Assembly (NCBI GenBank): GCA_030148005.1
Contig: JASBUI010000023.1
Span: 1 to 54,098 of the forward strand
Length of the DNA: 54,098 bases
Direction of reading: 5' to 3'
DNA from: Paracoccaceae bacterium
GTDB taxonomy: Bacteria > Pseudomonadota > Alphaproteobacteria > Rhodobacterales > Rhodobacteraceae
Positions 7,988 to 15,427 of the stretch are shown here, one piece after another; the stretch's first letter is position 1; each line of letters begins with the position of its first letter. Below the pieces are notes generated by a model. It was not told where the DNA came from, did no database searches, and worked only from the letters and a program-made list of their open reading frames with translations. The position numbers and the translations under genes are program-made.

Positions 7988-10864
7988 ATGCTGAGGAAAA
8001 AGACCTCTGGTGTAAACGGCAGATCAAAACGCAACGGCGTTCTGGCACAGGCCGCCAATATGAACATGGATCGCCGCGGTTTTCTCCGCGGTTCGGGACT
8101 GGCGGTTGGCGGCCTCGCGGCGGTCAGCATGATGGTCAAGACCGTGCAAAAGGCCGAAGCGGGCAATGCTTGGCAGGTCGGCGCGGTTGAGACCAAGAAA
8201 TCGGTCTGCACCCACTGCGCGGTCGGATGTACCGTCGAAGCCGAGGTGCAAAACGGCGTCTGGACCCGTCAGGCCCCCGCATGGGACAGCCCGATCAACA
8301 TGGGCACGCATTGCTGTAAGGGCGCCGCGGTTCGCGAAAGCACCAACGGCGAGCGCCGGGCCAAGTACCCGATGGAACTTGTCGGCGGCAAATGGGAGCG
8401 TCGAAGCTGGGAAGAAGCCATCGCAAAGATCGGCGATGAGATGCTGAAGATCCGCAAGGAAAGCGGCCCCGACAGCGTCTATTGGCTGGGCTCTGCCAAG
8501 CACAACAACGAACAGGCCTATCTCTTCCGCAAGTTCGCCGCCTACTGGGGCACCAACAACGTCGACCACCAGGCGCGGATCTGTCACTCCACCACCGTTG
8601 CGGGCGTTGCCAACACATGGGGCTACGGCGCCATGACCAACTCTTTCAACGACATGCATAACTCCAAGGCGATCCTGATGATCGGCGCCAACCCGACCGA
8701 GGCACACCCGGTCGCCATGCGCCACGTCTTCAAGGCAACCGAAGATAACGGCGCCAAGCTGATCGTCTGCGATCCGCGCTATACCCGCACGGCAGCAAAG
8801 GCACATGAACATGTACGCCTGCGCCCCGGCTCGGATGTTGCGCTGATCTGGGGCATCCTTTGGCACGTCTTCCAGAACGGCTGGGAAGATAAGGAATACA
8901 TCCGCACCCGCGTCTGGGGCATGGATCAAATTCGCGCCGAAGTCGCCAAGTGGGATCCCAAGACGACCGAAGACGTCACCGGCGTTGCGGGCGATCAGCT
9001 GGAACGCGTCGCCAAGACGCTGGCCGAGAACAAGCCCGGCACCATCGTCTGGTGCATGGGCGGCACCCAGCACACCACCGGCAACAACAACACCCGCGCC
9101 TATTGCGTGCTTCAGCTTGCACTGGGCAACATCGGTGTTGCCGGCGGTGGCGCCAACATCTTCCGCGGCCACGACAACGTTCAGGGCGCAACCGACCTTG
9201 GCGTTCTGTCGCACACCCTTCCGGGTTATTACGGCCTGTCGTCGGGCGCATGGAAGCATTGGTCGCGCGTCTGGGGCGAAGATTACAACTGGCTCAAGGG
9301 CCAATTCGCCAACCAGAAAGAGATGGAAGCCATCGGCATCCCGGTCTCGCGCTGGTTCGACGGTGTCCTTGAAGACCCCAAGAACATGGAAAATCAGCCC
9401 AACCCGATCCGGGCGATGGTGTTCTGGGGCCACGCGCCAAACTCGCAGACCCGCCTGCCGGATATGCGCAAGGCGATGATGAAGCTGGACATGCTGGTGA
9501 TCGTCGATCCCTATCCGACGGTTTCGGCCATCCTGAGTGACCGCACTGACAACGTCTGGGTCCTGCCGGCTGCAACCCAGTTCGAAACCTATGGCTCGGT
9601 CACCAACTCCAACCGGTCCCTGCAGTGGCGTGAAAAAGTTGTCGATCCCGTGTTCGAAAGCCTGCCCGATCACACCATCATGGCCAAGTTCGCCAAGAAG
9701 CTGGGTTTCGCCAATGAGCTGTTCCGCAATATCGAGGTAAGCCCGGACGACGAGCCCAAGATCGAGGATATCACAGCCGAGTTTAACCGCGGTATGTGGA
9801 CCATCGGCTATACCGGCCAAAGCCCCGAGCGGATGAAAGCCCATATGGCCAACCAGAAAACCTTTGACCGCACGACGCTCAAGGCGGTGGGTGGTCCGGT
9901 TGACGGGGAATATTACGGTATGCCCTGGCCATCGTGGGGCACACCTGCGATGAAGCACCCCGGCACCCCCAACCTTTACGACATGTCCAAACCTGTCTCT
10001 GAGGGTGGCCTGACCTTCCGCGCCCGCTTTGGTGTTGAACGCGACGGTCAGAACCTTTTGGCCGAGGGGGTCTATTCCAAGAACTCCGAGATCAAGGATG
10101 GCTATCCCGAGTTCACCATGCAGATGCTGATGGATCTGGGCTGGGATGGCGATCTGACAGCGGATGAGCGCAAGGCGATCGATGCTGTTGCCGGACCCAA
10201 GACCAACTGGAAGACCGACCTGTCAGGCGGCATCCAGCGGGTCGCGATCAAGCACGAATGCGCGCCCTTCGGCAACGCCAAGGCCCGCGCTGTGGTCTGG
10301 ACCTTCCCCGATCCGGTGCCCATCCACCGCGAGCCGCTTTACACCCCGCGCCGCGATCTGGTGGCCAAGTATCCCACCTATGCGGACCGGACCTTCTATC
10401 GTCTGCCCACGCTTTATGAGAGCATTCAGAAGGTCGACTATTCCAAGGACTTCCCGATCATCCTTACTTCGGGCCGGCTTGTGGAATACGAAGGTGGCGG
10501 CGAAGAGTCACGGTCAAACCCGTGGCTGGCCGAGCTTCAGCAGGAAATGTTCGCCGAGATCAACCCGCGCGATGCCAATGACAACGGCATCTCGGCCGGG
10601 GCCTGGGTCTGGGTCAACAGCCCGACAGGTGCAAAGGTCAAGGTAAAGGCCCTGCTGACCGAGCGGGTAAACCCCGGCGTCGTCTTCATGCCGTTCCACT
10701 TTGGCGGCTGGTACGAGGGCGAGGATCTAAGGGCGAAATACCCGCCCGGCGCTGATCCATACGTGCTTGGCGAAAGCTGCAACACCGCCCAGACCTACGG
10801 CTATGACAGCGTAACCCAGATGCAGGAGACGAAAGTCACCCTGTGCAACATAACCGCAGCTTGA
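7988..10864 (+). CDS. Formate dehydrogenase, molybdopterin alpha subunit
   Basis: A 958-residue catalytic subunit that oxidises formate to CO2 in the periplasm with bis-MGD cofactor. A TAT signal is seen as DRRGFLRGSGLAVGG (Arg pair at 29-30). The [4Fe-4S] site uses C74, C77, C81 and one of C109/C110. The metal ligand is Cys199 in RICHSTTVAG, an ordinary Cys codon and not a selenocysteine UGA. The C-terminal molydopterin dinucleotide-binding domain follows from about residue 820. The frame is open 21 codons further upstream, but ATG at 7988 has AAGGGAGA at proper spacing. It is followed after 13 bases by the beta subunit, so the product is a respiratory FDH-N/FDH-O-like heterotrimer. Confidence 0.95.
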   Translation: MLRKKTSGVNGRSKRNGVLAQAANMNMDRRGFLRGSGLAVGGLAAVSMMVKTVQKAEAGNAWQVGAVETKKSVCTHCAVGCTVEAEVQNGVWTRQAPAWDSPINMGTHCCKGAAVRESTNGERRAKYPMELVGGKWERRSWEEAIAKIGDEMLKIRKESGPDSVYWLGSAKHNNEQAYLFRKFAAYWGTNNVDHQARICHSTTVAGVANTWGYGAMTNSFNDMHNSKAILMIGANPTEAHPVAMRHVFKATEDNGAKLIVCDPRYTRTAAKAHEHVRLRPGSDVALIWGILWHVFQNGWEDKEYIRTRVWGMDQIRAEVAKWDPKTTEDVTGVAGDQLERVAKTLAENKPGTIVWCMGGTQHTTGNNNTRAYCVLQLALGNIGVAGGGANIFRGHDNVQGATDLGVLSHTLPGYYGLSSGAWKHWSRVWGEDYNWLKGQFANQKEMEAIGIPVSRWFDGVLEDPKNMENQPNPIRAMVFWGHAPNSQTRLPDMRKAMMKLDMLVIVDPYPTVSAILSDRTDNVWVLPAATQFETYGSVTNSNRSLQWREKVVDPVFESLPDHTIMAKFAKKLGFANELFRNIEVSPDDEPKIEDITAEFNRGMWTIGYTGQSPERMKAHMANQKTFDRTTLKAVGGPVDGEYYGMPWPSWGTPAMKHPGTPNLYDMSKPVSEGGLTFRARFGVERDGQNLLAEGVYSKNSEIKDGYPEFTMQMLMDLGWDGDLTADERKAIDAVAGPKTNWKTDLSGGIQRVAIKHECAPFGNAKARAVVWTFPDPVPIHREPLYTPRRDLVAKYPTYADRTFYRLPTLYESIQKVDYSKDFPIILTSGRLVEYEGGGEESRSNPWLAELQQEMFAEINPRDANDNGISAGAWVWVNSPTGAKVKVKALLTERVNPGVVFMPFHFGGWYEGEDLRAKYPPGADPYVLGESCNTAQTYGYDSVTQMQETKVTLCNITAA

Positions 10865-10877
10865 GGAGGCGAACAAA

Positions 10878-11489
10878 ATGGCACGCGCTAAATTTCTTCT
10901 GGACTCCGCCCGCTGCATTGAATGCAACGCTTGCGTAACCGCATGTAAGAACGAAAACGGTGTCCCTTGGGGCATCAACCGTCGCCGCGTCGTCACGATC
11001 CGTGACGGCGAGCCGGGCGAGACATCCGTCTCGGTCGCTTGCATGCACTGCTCGGACGCGCCCTGCATGGCGGTCTGCCCGACCGACTGTTTCTACCAGA
11101 CCGAAGACGGCATCGTCCTGCACTCCAAGGACCTGTGCATCGGTTGCGGCTATTGCTTCTACGCCTGCCCATTCGGCGCACCGCAATACCCCAAGGCCAC
11201 CAACTTTGGCAGCCGTGGCAAGATGGACAAATGCACCTTCTGTGCAGGCGGCCCGGCCGAGAACAACTCTGAAGAAGAGTACGAAAAATACGGACGCAAC
11301 CGGATCGCCGAGGGCAAGCTGCCCCTTTGCGCCGAGATGTGTTCGACAAGTGCTCTTCTGGCCGGTGACGGGGATGTCATCGCTGACGTCTATCGCCAGC
11401 GTGTCGTTGCCCGCGGCTTTGGAGCAGGGGCATGGGGTTGGAACACCGCATATGACAAGCCGACAAGCGATTTCAGTTCAAAATCGTGA
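10878..11489 (+). CDS. Formate dehydrogenase FDH3 beta subunit (ferredoxin-like)
   Basis: A 203-residue electron-transfer subunit with four clusters of Cys ligands for [4Fe-4S] centres: CIECNACVTAC, CMHCSDAPCMAVCP, CIGCGYCFYACP, and a spaced set ending in CTFC and CAEMC. It carries electrons from the molybdenum subunit to the membrane cytochrome b. It has no signal of its own, as expected for a subunit exported together with alpha. GAGGAGG lies before ATG. The protein is shorter than the E. coli FdnH because it lacks the C-terminal membrane anchor, which is typical of the FDH3 type. Confidence 0.94.
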   Translation: MARAKFLLDSARCIECNACVTACKNENGVPWGINRRRVVTIRDGEPGETSVSVACMHCSDAPCMAVCPTDCFYQTEDGIVLHSKDLCIGCGYCFYACPFGAPQYPKATNFGSRGKMDKCTFCAGGPAENNSEEEYEKYGRNRIAEGKLPLCAEMCSTSALLAGDGDVIADVYRQRVVARGFGAGAWGWNTAYDKPTSDFSSKS

Positions 11490-11512
11490 AACCTGCGCGA
11501 AGGAGATGCATC

Positions 11513-12700
11513 ATGACGATCAGATCAGTGCTTTCGCTTCTGCTGGCCCTGGCTTTTCTGGCCATGCCGGTAACGGTATCGGCGCAGAACAACTCCGAAG
11601 CGCCCGGCGGCGCTTCTGACTTTACGCTCAAGTCCAAGGGGCTGGAGGATATCCTCAAACGCCAGAAGGCGCTCAAGGAAGATCCCCAGCAATACGGGGC
11701 GGTGCCCTCGCGGCCAGATATCCCGATCAATACGCTGCAAACGGGCAGCATATCGGATATCTACCGCGCGGCCCGTTCCGGCACCAACGGCGAGGTGCGC
11801 GTTTCGGCGCGCGGCCCGGCAACGGATGTGATGATCCAGACGACGGGCATGGAATGGCTAAGCCTGCGCGCTGGCCCGCTCAGAACATGGGGCGGCTATC
11901 TTTTGGTGGCTACCGTTGTCCTTCTGGCGGTGTTCTATCTGGTGCGCGGCAAGATGCGCATATCCAGTGGACGATCAGGCACCACGATAGAGCGGTTCAA
12001 CGCGACAGAGCGGTTCTTTCACTGGCTTATGGCCGGGTCCTTCATCCTTCTGGCCATCACCGGACTTGTGACGCTTTTCGGCCGGGTTGCGATCATCCCG
12101 CTTTTGGGTAAGGCGGCCTATGCGCCGATCGCGGGCTATTCCAAGTTCGTCCACGACTATGTCTCGTGGGTCTTCATGGTCAGCCTTGCGGTGGTCTTCT
12201 TGATGTGGGTCGTGGCCAACATCCCCAACAAACTGGACTGGATCTGGATCAAACAGGGCGGCGGCTTTTTCTCCAAGGATAGCCACCCGCCAGCCAAAAA
12301 GTTCAACGCAGGCCAAAAGATCGTCTTCTGGTCGGTTATCCTCTTTGGCACGACGATCTCTGTATCGGGGCTGTCGCTGCTCTTTCCGTTCGAGCTTCCG
12401 CTCTTTGCCAAGACCTTTGGTGTGCTGAACACCGTCGGCTTTGGCCTGCCCACCGACCTGTCGCCGCAAGCCGAAATGCAGCTGGCCCAGATCTGGCACG
12501 CCGCCGCAGGCTTTATCTTGATGGCGATCATCATCGGGCACATCTATATCGGTACACTTGGTATGGAAGGTGCTGCCGAGGCGATGACAAAGGGTGAGGT
12601 TGACCTCAACTGGGCCCGCGAACACCACAGCGAATGGGTCAAGGAGGGCACACATGAGGTGCACCCCCATGATCAGCCAAACGCGACACCAGCAGAATAG
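11513..12700 (+). CDS. Formate dehydrogenase cytochrome b556 gamma subunit
   Basis: A 395-residue membrane subunit that takes electrons from the beta subunit to the quinone pool through two b hemes. An N-terminal signal-like segment (LLLALAFLAMPVTVSAQ) precedes a periplasmic region of about 90 residues. The FdnI-type four-helix cytochrome domain follows, with candidate heme His in FFHWLM, FVHDYV, IWHAAAG and GHIYIG. ATG at 11513 is chosen over an in-frame GTG at 11486 because AGGAG lies eight bases upstream and the signal peptide then starts properly. The extra N-terminal periplasmic domain is common in alphaproteobacterial versions. Confidence 0.92.
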   Translation: MTIRSVLSLLLALAFLAMPVTVSAQNNSEAPGGASDFTLKSKGLEDILKRQKALKEDPQQYGAVPSRPDIPINTLQTGSISDIYRAARSGTNGEVRVSARGPATDVMIQTTGMEWLSLRAGPLRTWGGYLLVATVVLLAVFYLVRGKMRISSGRSGTTIERFNATERFFHWLMAGSFILLAITGLVTLFGRVAIIPLLGKAAYAPIAGYSKFVHDYVSWVFMVSLAVVFLMWVVANIPNKLDWIWIKQGGGFFSKDSHPPAKKFNAGQKIVFWSVILFGTTISVSGLSLLFPFELPLFAKTFGVLNTVGFGLPTDLSPQAEMQLAQIWHAAAGFILMAIIIGHIYIGTLGMEGAAEAMTKGEVDLNWAREHHSEWVKEGTHEVHPHDQPNATPAE

Positions 12701-12711
12701 GAACAAGCACT

Positions 12712-12873
12712 ATGAAATCCATGTTTCTGGCCTTTGCGGTGACGATTGTGGCGGGGGTGGCGCTTTGGTTCTACCTTGGCTCGCGGCCGGGCGATTCAAC
12801 GGCCGCCTACTACTCGGCCGGGGCGAATGTGAACCTGCCAGCCCTTTCGCCTGACGCGGGCGCCGCTGACTGA
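12712..12873 (+). CDS. Small single-helix membrane protein, end of fdh operon
   Basis: A 53-residue reading frame, too short for usual gene cut-offs, begins 11 bases after the gamma subunit stop. It starts MKSMFLAFAVTIVAGVALWF, one clear transmembrane helix, and ends in a short Ala/Pro/Asp-rich tail, probably periplasmic. It lies before the operon terminator, so it is transcribed with the formate dehydrogenase genes. I do not recognise a family. A role as a small structural or assembly partner of the gamma subunit is plausible. A weak AGGAAC lies upstream. Codon usage resembles the neighbouring genes. Confidence 0.6.
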   Translation: MKSMFLAFAVTIVAGVALWFYLGSRPGDSTAAYYSAGANVNLPALSPDAGAAD

Positions 12874-12910
12874 CGCATCGCACCGCTGCCGCGAAGGGCT
12901 TTGGCCATGA

Positions 12911-12950
12911 AAAAGCCCCCCACCTGAAAAGGCGGGGGGCTTTGCGTTTT
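12911..12950 (+). terminator. Bidirectional intrinsic terminator
   Basis: AAAGCCCCCC pairs with GGGGGGCTTT, and the stem continues past an A-C mismatch to a GAAA loop. On the plus strand it is followed by TTTGCGTTTT and ends the formate dehydrogenase operon. On the minus strand the same stem runs into CTTTTT and can end the convergent permease gene. Confidence 0.88.
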
Positions 12951-12970
12951 CCGGGTCCCTAAGGCCAGCC

Positions 12971-14329
12971 CTATTCAGGCAGTTCTTCGGGCAATGCCAG
13001 GTTCAGGACAATCGCGATGATCGCCGCAGGCAGAAGGCCCGAGGTCATCAGGATCTGCGCCGTCGTGCCCAGCCCGCTCAAAGCCTCTGGAACCTGCTGA
13101 AGCCCCAGTCCAAGCGACAGGGAGACCGCAAAGATCACCATGTTGCGCCGGTTCCAGTCGACATCCGCAAGCATCCGCACGCCTGCCGAGGCAACCATGC
13201 CGAACATCACGATGACGCCGCCGCCCAGAACGGTGATCGGGATCGTGTTGATCACCGCGCCGACTTTTGGCACCAGACCCGCCGCGATCAGGAACAGCGC
13301 GCCGATTGTCACGACATGGCGGCTCATCACGCCGGTCATGGCAACAAGCCCGACGTTCTGGCTGAACGAGGTGTTGGGAAGACCGCCGAAGACACCGGCA
13401 ATCGCCGTGCCAAGCCCGTCGGCAAAGGTCGCGCCCCGGATCTCTTCGTTCGTGGCCTCGCGCCCGGCGCCGCCCTTGGTGATGCCCGATGTATCGCCAA
13501 CCGTTTCAATGGCCGAAACGACGGCCATAAGACACATCCCGATGACGATGGGCCAGTTCAGTTCGAAACCGAACTTGAAAGGCGAGGGCAGGGCGAACCA
13601 GCTTGCATTGCCGACACCGCCAAAGCTTACACCGCCGGTCATCAGCGCCACGAGATAGCCGACCAGAAGACCGATCAGCACCGCCGCGATGGACATGAAA
13701 CCCCGCATGAAGAACTTGACGCCCAGCGTCACGACGATGACCACACCGGCCAGCATCCAGTTGTTCAGGCTGCCCCATGTCGGTTTGGACTTGTTGAAAT
13801 CGCCCGCACCGCCAGCGGCATATTCAATGCCCACCTTGATCAGCGCCAGACCGATCATCAGTACGATGAGCCCGGTCACAAGCGGCGGCAAGGCAAAGCG
13901 GATGCGTCCGATGAAGAAGCCTAGGAAAAAGTGAAAGATGCCGCCCAGAATGACACCGGTCATAAGCCCCGCCATTCCGGCGGTGCCCGCGCCGATCACG
14001 GCCGGGATCATCACCGGAAGAAAGGCAAAGCTGGTGCCTTGCACGATTGGAAGCCGCGCGCCGACCGGCCCCATTCCGATGGTCTGGAACAAGGTCGCTA
14101 CGCCGGCAAAAAGCATCGACATCTGGATCATGTAGATAAGAGCCGGAATATCCGCGCCCGGCGCACCGAACCCGAAACCGGCAACGCCTGCGATGATGAT
14201 TGCAGGCGTGATGTTGGATACGAACATTGCCAGCACATGCTGGATGCCCAGCGGCACAGCGGTGCTGAGCACTGGGGTATAGTTCGGATCTTTCAGCTGT
14301 TCAGCCGTCCCTATTGAAGTATCAGCCAT
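12971..14329 (-). CDS. NCS2 nucleobase (uracil/xanthine-type) permease
   Basis: A 452-residue inner-membrane carrier of the nucleobase:cation symporter-2 (NAT) family with 12-14 hydrophobic segments. The family signature Q-N-x-G-x4-T-G is visible as QNVGLVAMTG near residue 325. The preceding helix has the usual Glu (AIETVGD), important for substrate and proton binding. The loop MVASAGVRML resembles purine (xanthine/urate) carriers more than uracil carriers, but this cannot be settled from sequence. AAGGAG lies six bases before ATG. The gene stands alone, convergent with the formate dehydrogenase operon, and has a palindrome 115 bases upstream that is a likely operator. Confidence 0.9.
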   Translation of the reverse strand: MADTSIGTAEQLKDPNYTPVLSTAVPLGIQHVLAMFVSNITPAIIIAGVAGFGFGAPGADIPALIYMIQMSMLFAGVATLFQTIGMGPVGARLPIVQGTSFAFLPVMIPAVIGAGTAGMAGLMTGVILGGIFHFFLGFFIGRIRFALPPLVTGLIVLMIGLALIKVGIEYAAGGAGDFNKSKPTWGSLNNWMLAGVVIVVTLGVKFFMRGFMSIAAVLIGLLVGYLVALMTGGVSFGGVGNASWFALPSPFKFGFELNWPIVIGMCLMAVVSAIETVGDTSGITKGGAGREATNEEIRGATFADGLGTAIAGVFGGLPNTSFSQNVGLVAMTGVMSRHVVTIGALFLIAAGLVPKVGAVINTIPITVLGGGVIVMFGMVASAGVRMLADVDWNRRNMVIFAVSLSLGLGLQQVPEALSGLGTTAQILMTSGLLPAAIIAIVLNLALPEELPE

Positions 14330-14443
14330 ATCAGTCTCCTTGATTTGGACCGTTATTGTATTTTGCTGTCAGGAACGGACCGGCTTGCCGGCTCAGGAGT
14401 GATATGCGGCCATTGGCCTAATTTGCCCGTAGTGTCAGGCCCG

Positions 14444-14458
14444 TTCCATAAAATGGAA
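14444..14458. promoter_or_regulatory. Perfect palindrome upstream of NCS2 permease, likely operator
   Basis: TTCCAT-AAA-ATGGAA is a perfect inverted repeat, 115 bases before the permease start. Half-sites of this kind are typical of IclR-family regulators, some of which control purine catabolism. Two other short palindromes lie nearby at 14380-14391 and 14408-14418. No regulator gene is adjacent, so the binding protein would be encoded elsewhere. Confidence 0.5.
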
Positions 14459-14554
14459 TTTCAGACCTCCGCTCGTTGTTTTGGGGAAGTATTCACATAT
14501 TTGTTACATTTTCCACAAAAATGGTGGGTGCGGTGGGCAGTGGTTGTGTGTTGC

Positions 14555-14634
14555 GGGGGCATTGCCCCCTATAGGTTGCGGCGCAGTGCCTGCGCCGCGA
14601 TGCCTCCGGCGGGGATATTTCAGCCACAAAGAAG
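14555..14634 (+). repeat. Hairpins plus dispersed intergenic element, copy A
   Basis: This gap, 309 bases in all from 14330, has no gene. Two hairpins stand side by side: GGGGGC-ATT-GCCCCC (14555-14569) and GCGGCGCAG-TGC-CTGCGCCGC (14578-14598). They are followed at 14600 by ATGCCTCCGGCGGGGATATTT and then AAAGAAG. The same core, 18 of 21 bases identical, recurs at 44710. The element lies just beyond the stop of the enoyl-CoA hydratase gene. From memory, similar strings are frequent between genes in Rhodobacterales. Confidence 0.65.
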
Positions 14635-14638
14635 CCGG

Positions 14639-15421
14639 TTATTTACCCGTCCAGACCGGGTCGCGTTTTTCGGCGAAGGCGCGGGCGCCTTCAAGGTTGT
14701 CCTGCGAGCCGTAAAGCTTGTCGACCGTGGCCAGCTGGCGCCCGGTGACGCGTGTCATGCAGTCCTGAAAGCGGCTGTTTTCAGCCTCGCGCACGATCTC
14801 TTTTATGGCGGCATAGACAAGGGGCGGGCCCGCGGCCAGATGCTGCGCCATCATGCGCGCCTGGCTCATCAGCTCGGCAGCGGGGTGGATATGGTTTACA
14901 AACCCCCAGCGGTGCGCCTCTTGCACGTCCAGCCACCGGCCGGTCATCAGCATTTCCATCGCGATGTGATAGGGGATGCGCTTTGGCAGCTTGATGCTTG
15001 CGGCATCGGCCACTGTGCCCGAGCGGATTTCCGGCAGGGCAAAGGTTGCATGATCGGCCGCAAGGATGATGTCGGCCGATAGCGCAAGTTCAAGCCCGCC
15101 GCCGCAGCAGATGCCGTTGATGGCCGCGATCACCGGCTTGTTGAGATCGGGAAGCTCTTGCAGCCCGCCAAAACCGCCCTGTCCATAGTCGCCATCCACC
15201 GCATCGCCCGCCGCTGCCGCCTTGAGATCCCAGCCGGGGCAAAAGAACCGCTCGCCCGCGCCGGTGATGATCGCAACGCGCAGGTCCGGATCGTCGCGAA
15301 ACCCGGCAAAGACATCGCCCATGATCCGGCTGGTCGCCAGATCGATGGCATTGGCCTTGGGCCGGTCCAGCGTGACTTCAAGGACGGTGCCATGGCGGTA
15401 AGTTTTGATCGGATAGCTCAC
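14639..15421 (-). CDS. Enoyl-CoA hydratase/isomerase, CaiD-like
   Basis: A 260-residue crotonase-fold enzyme that hydrates or isomerises a CoA thioester in the cytosol. The oxyanion-hole segments are seen as CPGWDLKAAAAGD (about residue 61) and INGICCGGGLELALSADI (about residue 100). The GWDLKAAAAG form resembles carnitinyl-CoA dehydratase CaiD. In the usual catalytic region the sequence reads FALPEIRSGTVAD, keeping the Glu of PE but lacking the second Glu of classical hydratases. With the CoA ligase and acyl-CoA dehydrogenase upstream it forms a three-gene acyl-CoA module. A carnitine- or betaine-like substrate is possible but unproven. Confidence 0.85.
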   Translation of the reverse strand: MSYPIKTYRHGTVLEVTLDRPKANAIDLATSRIMGDVFAGFRDDPDLRVAIITGAGERFFCPGWDLKAAAAGDAVDGDYGQGGFGGLQELPDLNKPVIAAINGICCGGGLELALSADIILAADHATFALPEIRSGTVADAASIKLPKRIPYHIAMEMLMTGRWLDVQEAHRWGFVNHIHPAAELMSQARMMAQHLAAGPPLVYAAIKEIVREAENSRFQDCMTRVTGRQLATVDKLYGSQDNLEGARAFAEKRDPVWTGK

Positions 15422-15427
15422 GGGGGG

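Noticed and set aside
8582-8584. Selenocysteine in the formate dehydrogenase active site
   Set aside because: The active-site residue is encoded by an ordinary Cys codon (RICHSTT); there is no in-frame TGA.
8024-9958. Long antisense reading frame opposite the formate dehydrogenase alpha gene
   Set aside because: It mirrors codon positions of a conserved catalytic subunit in G+C-rich DNA and shows no family motif or ribosome-binding site.
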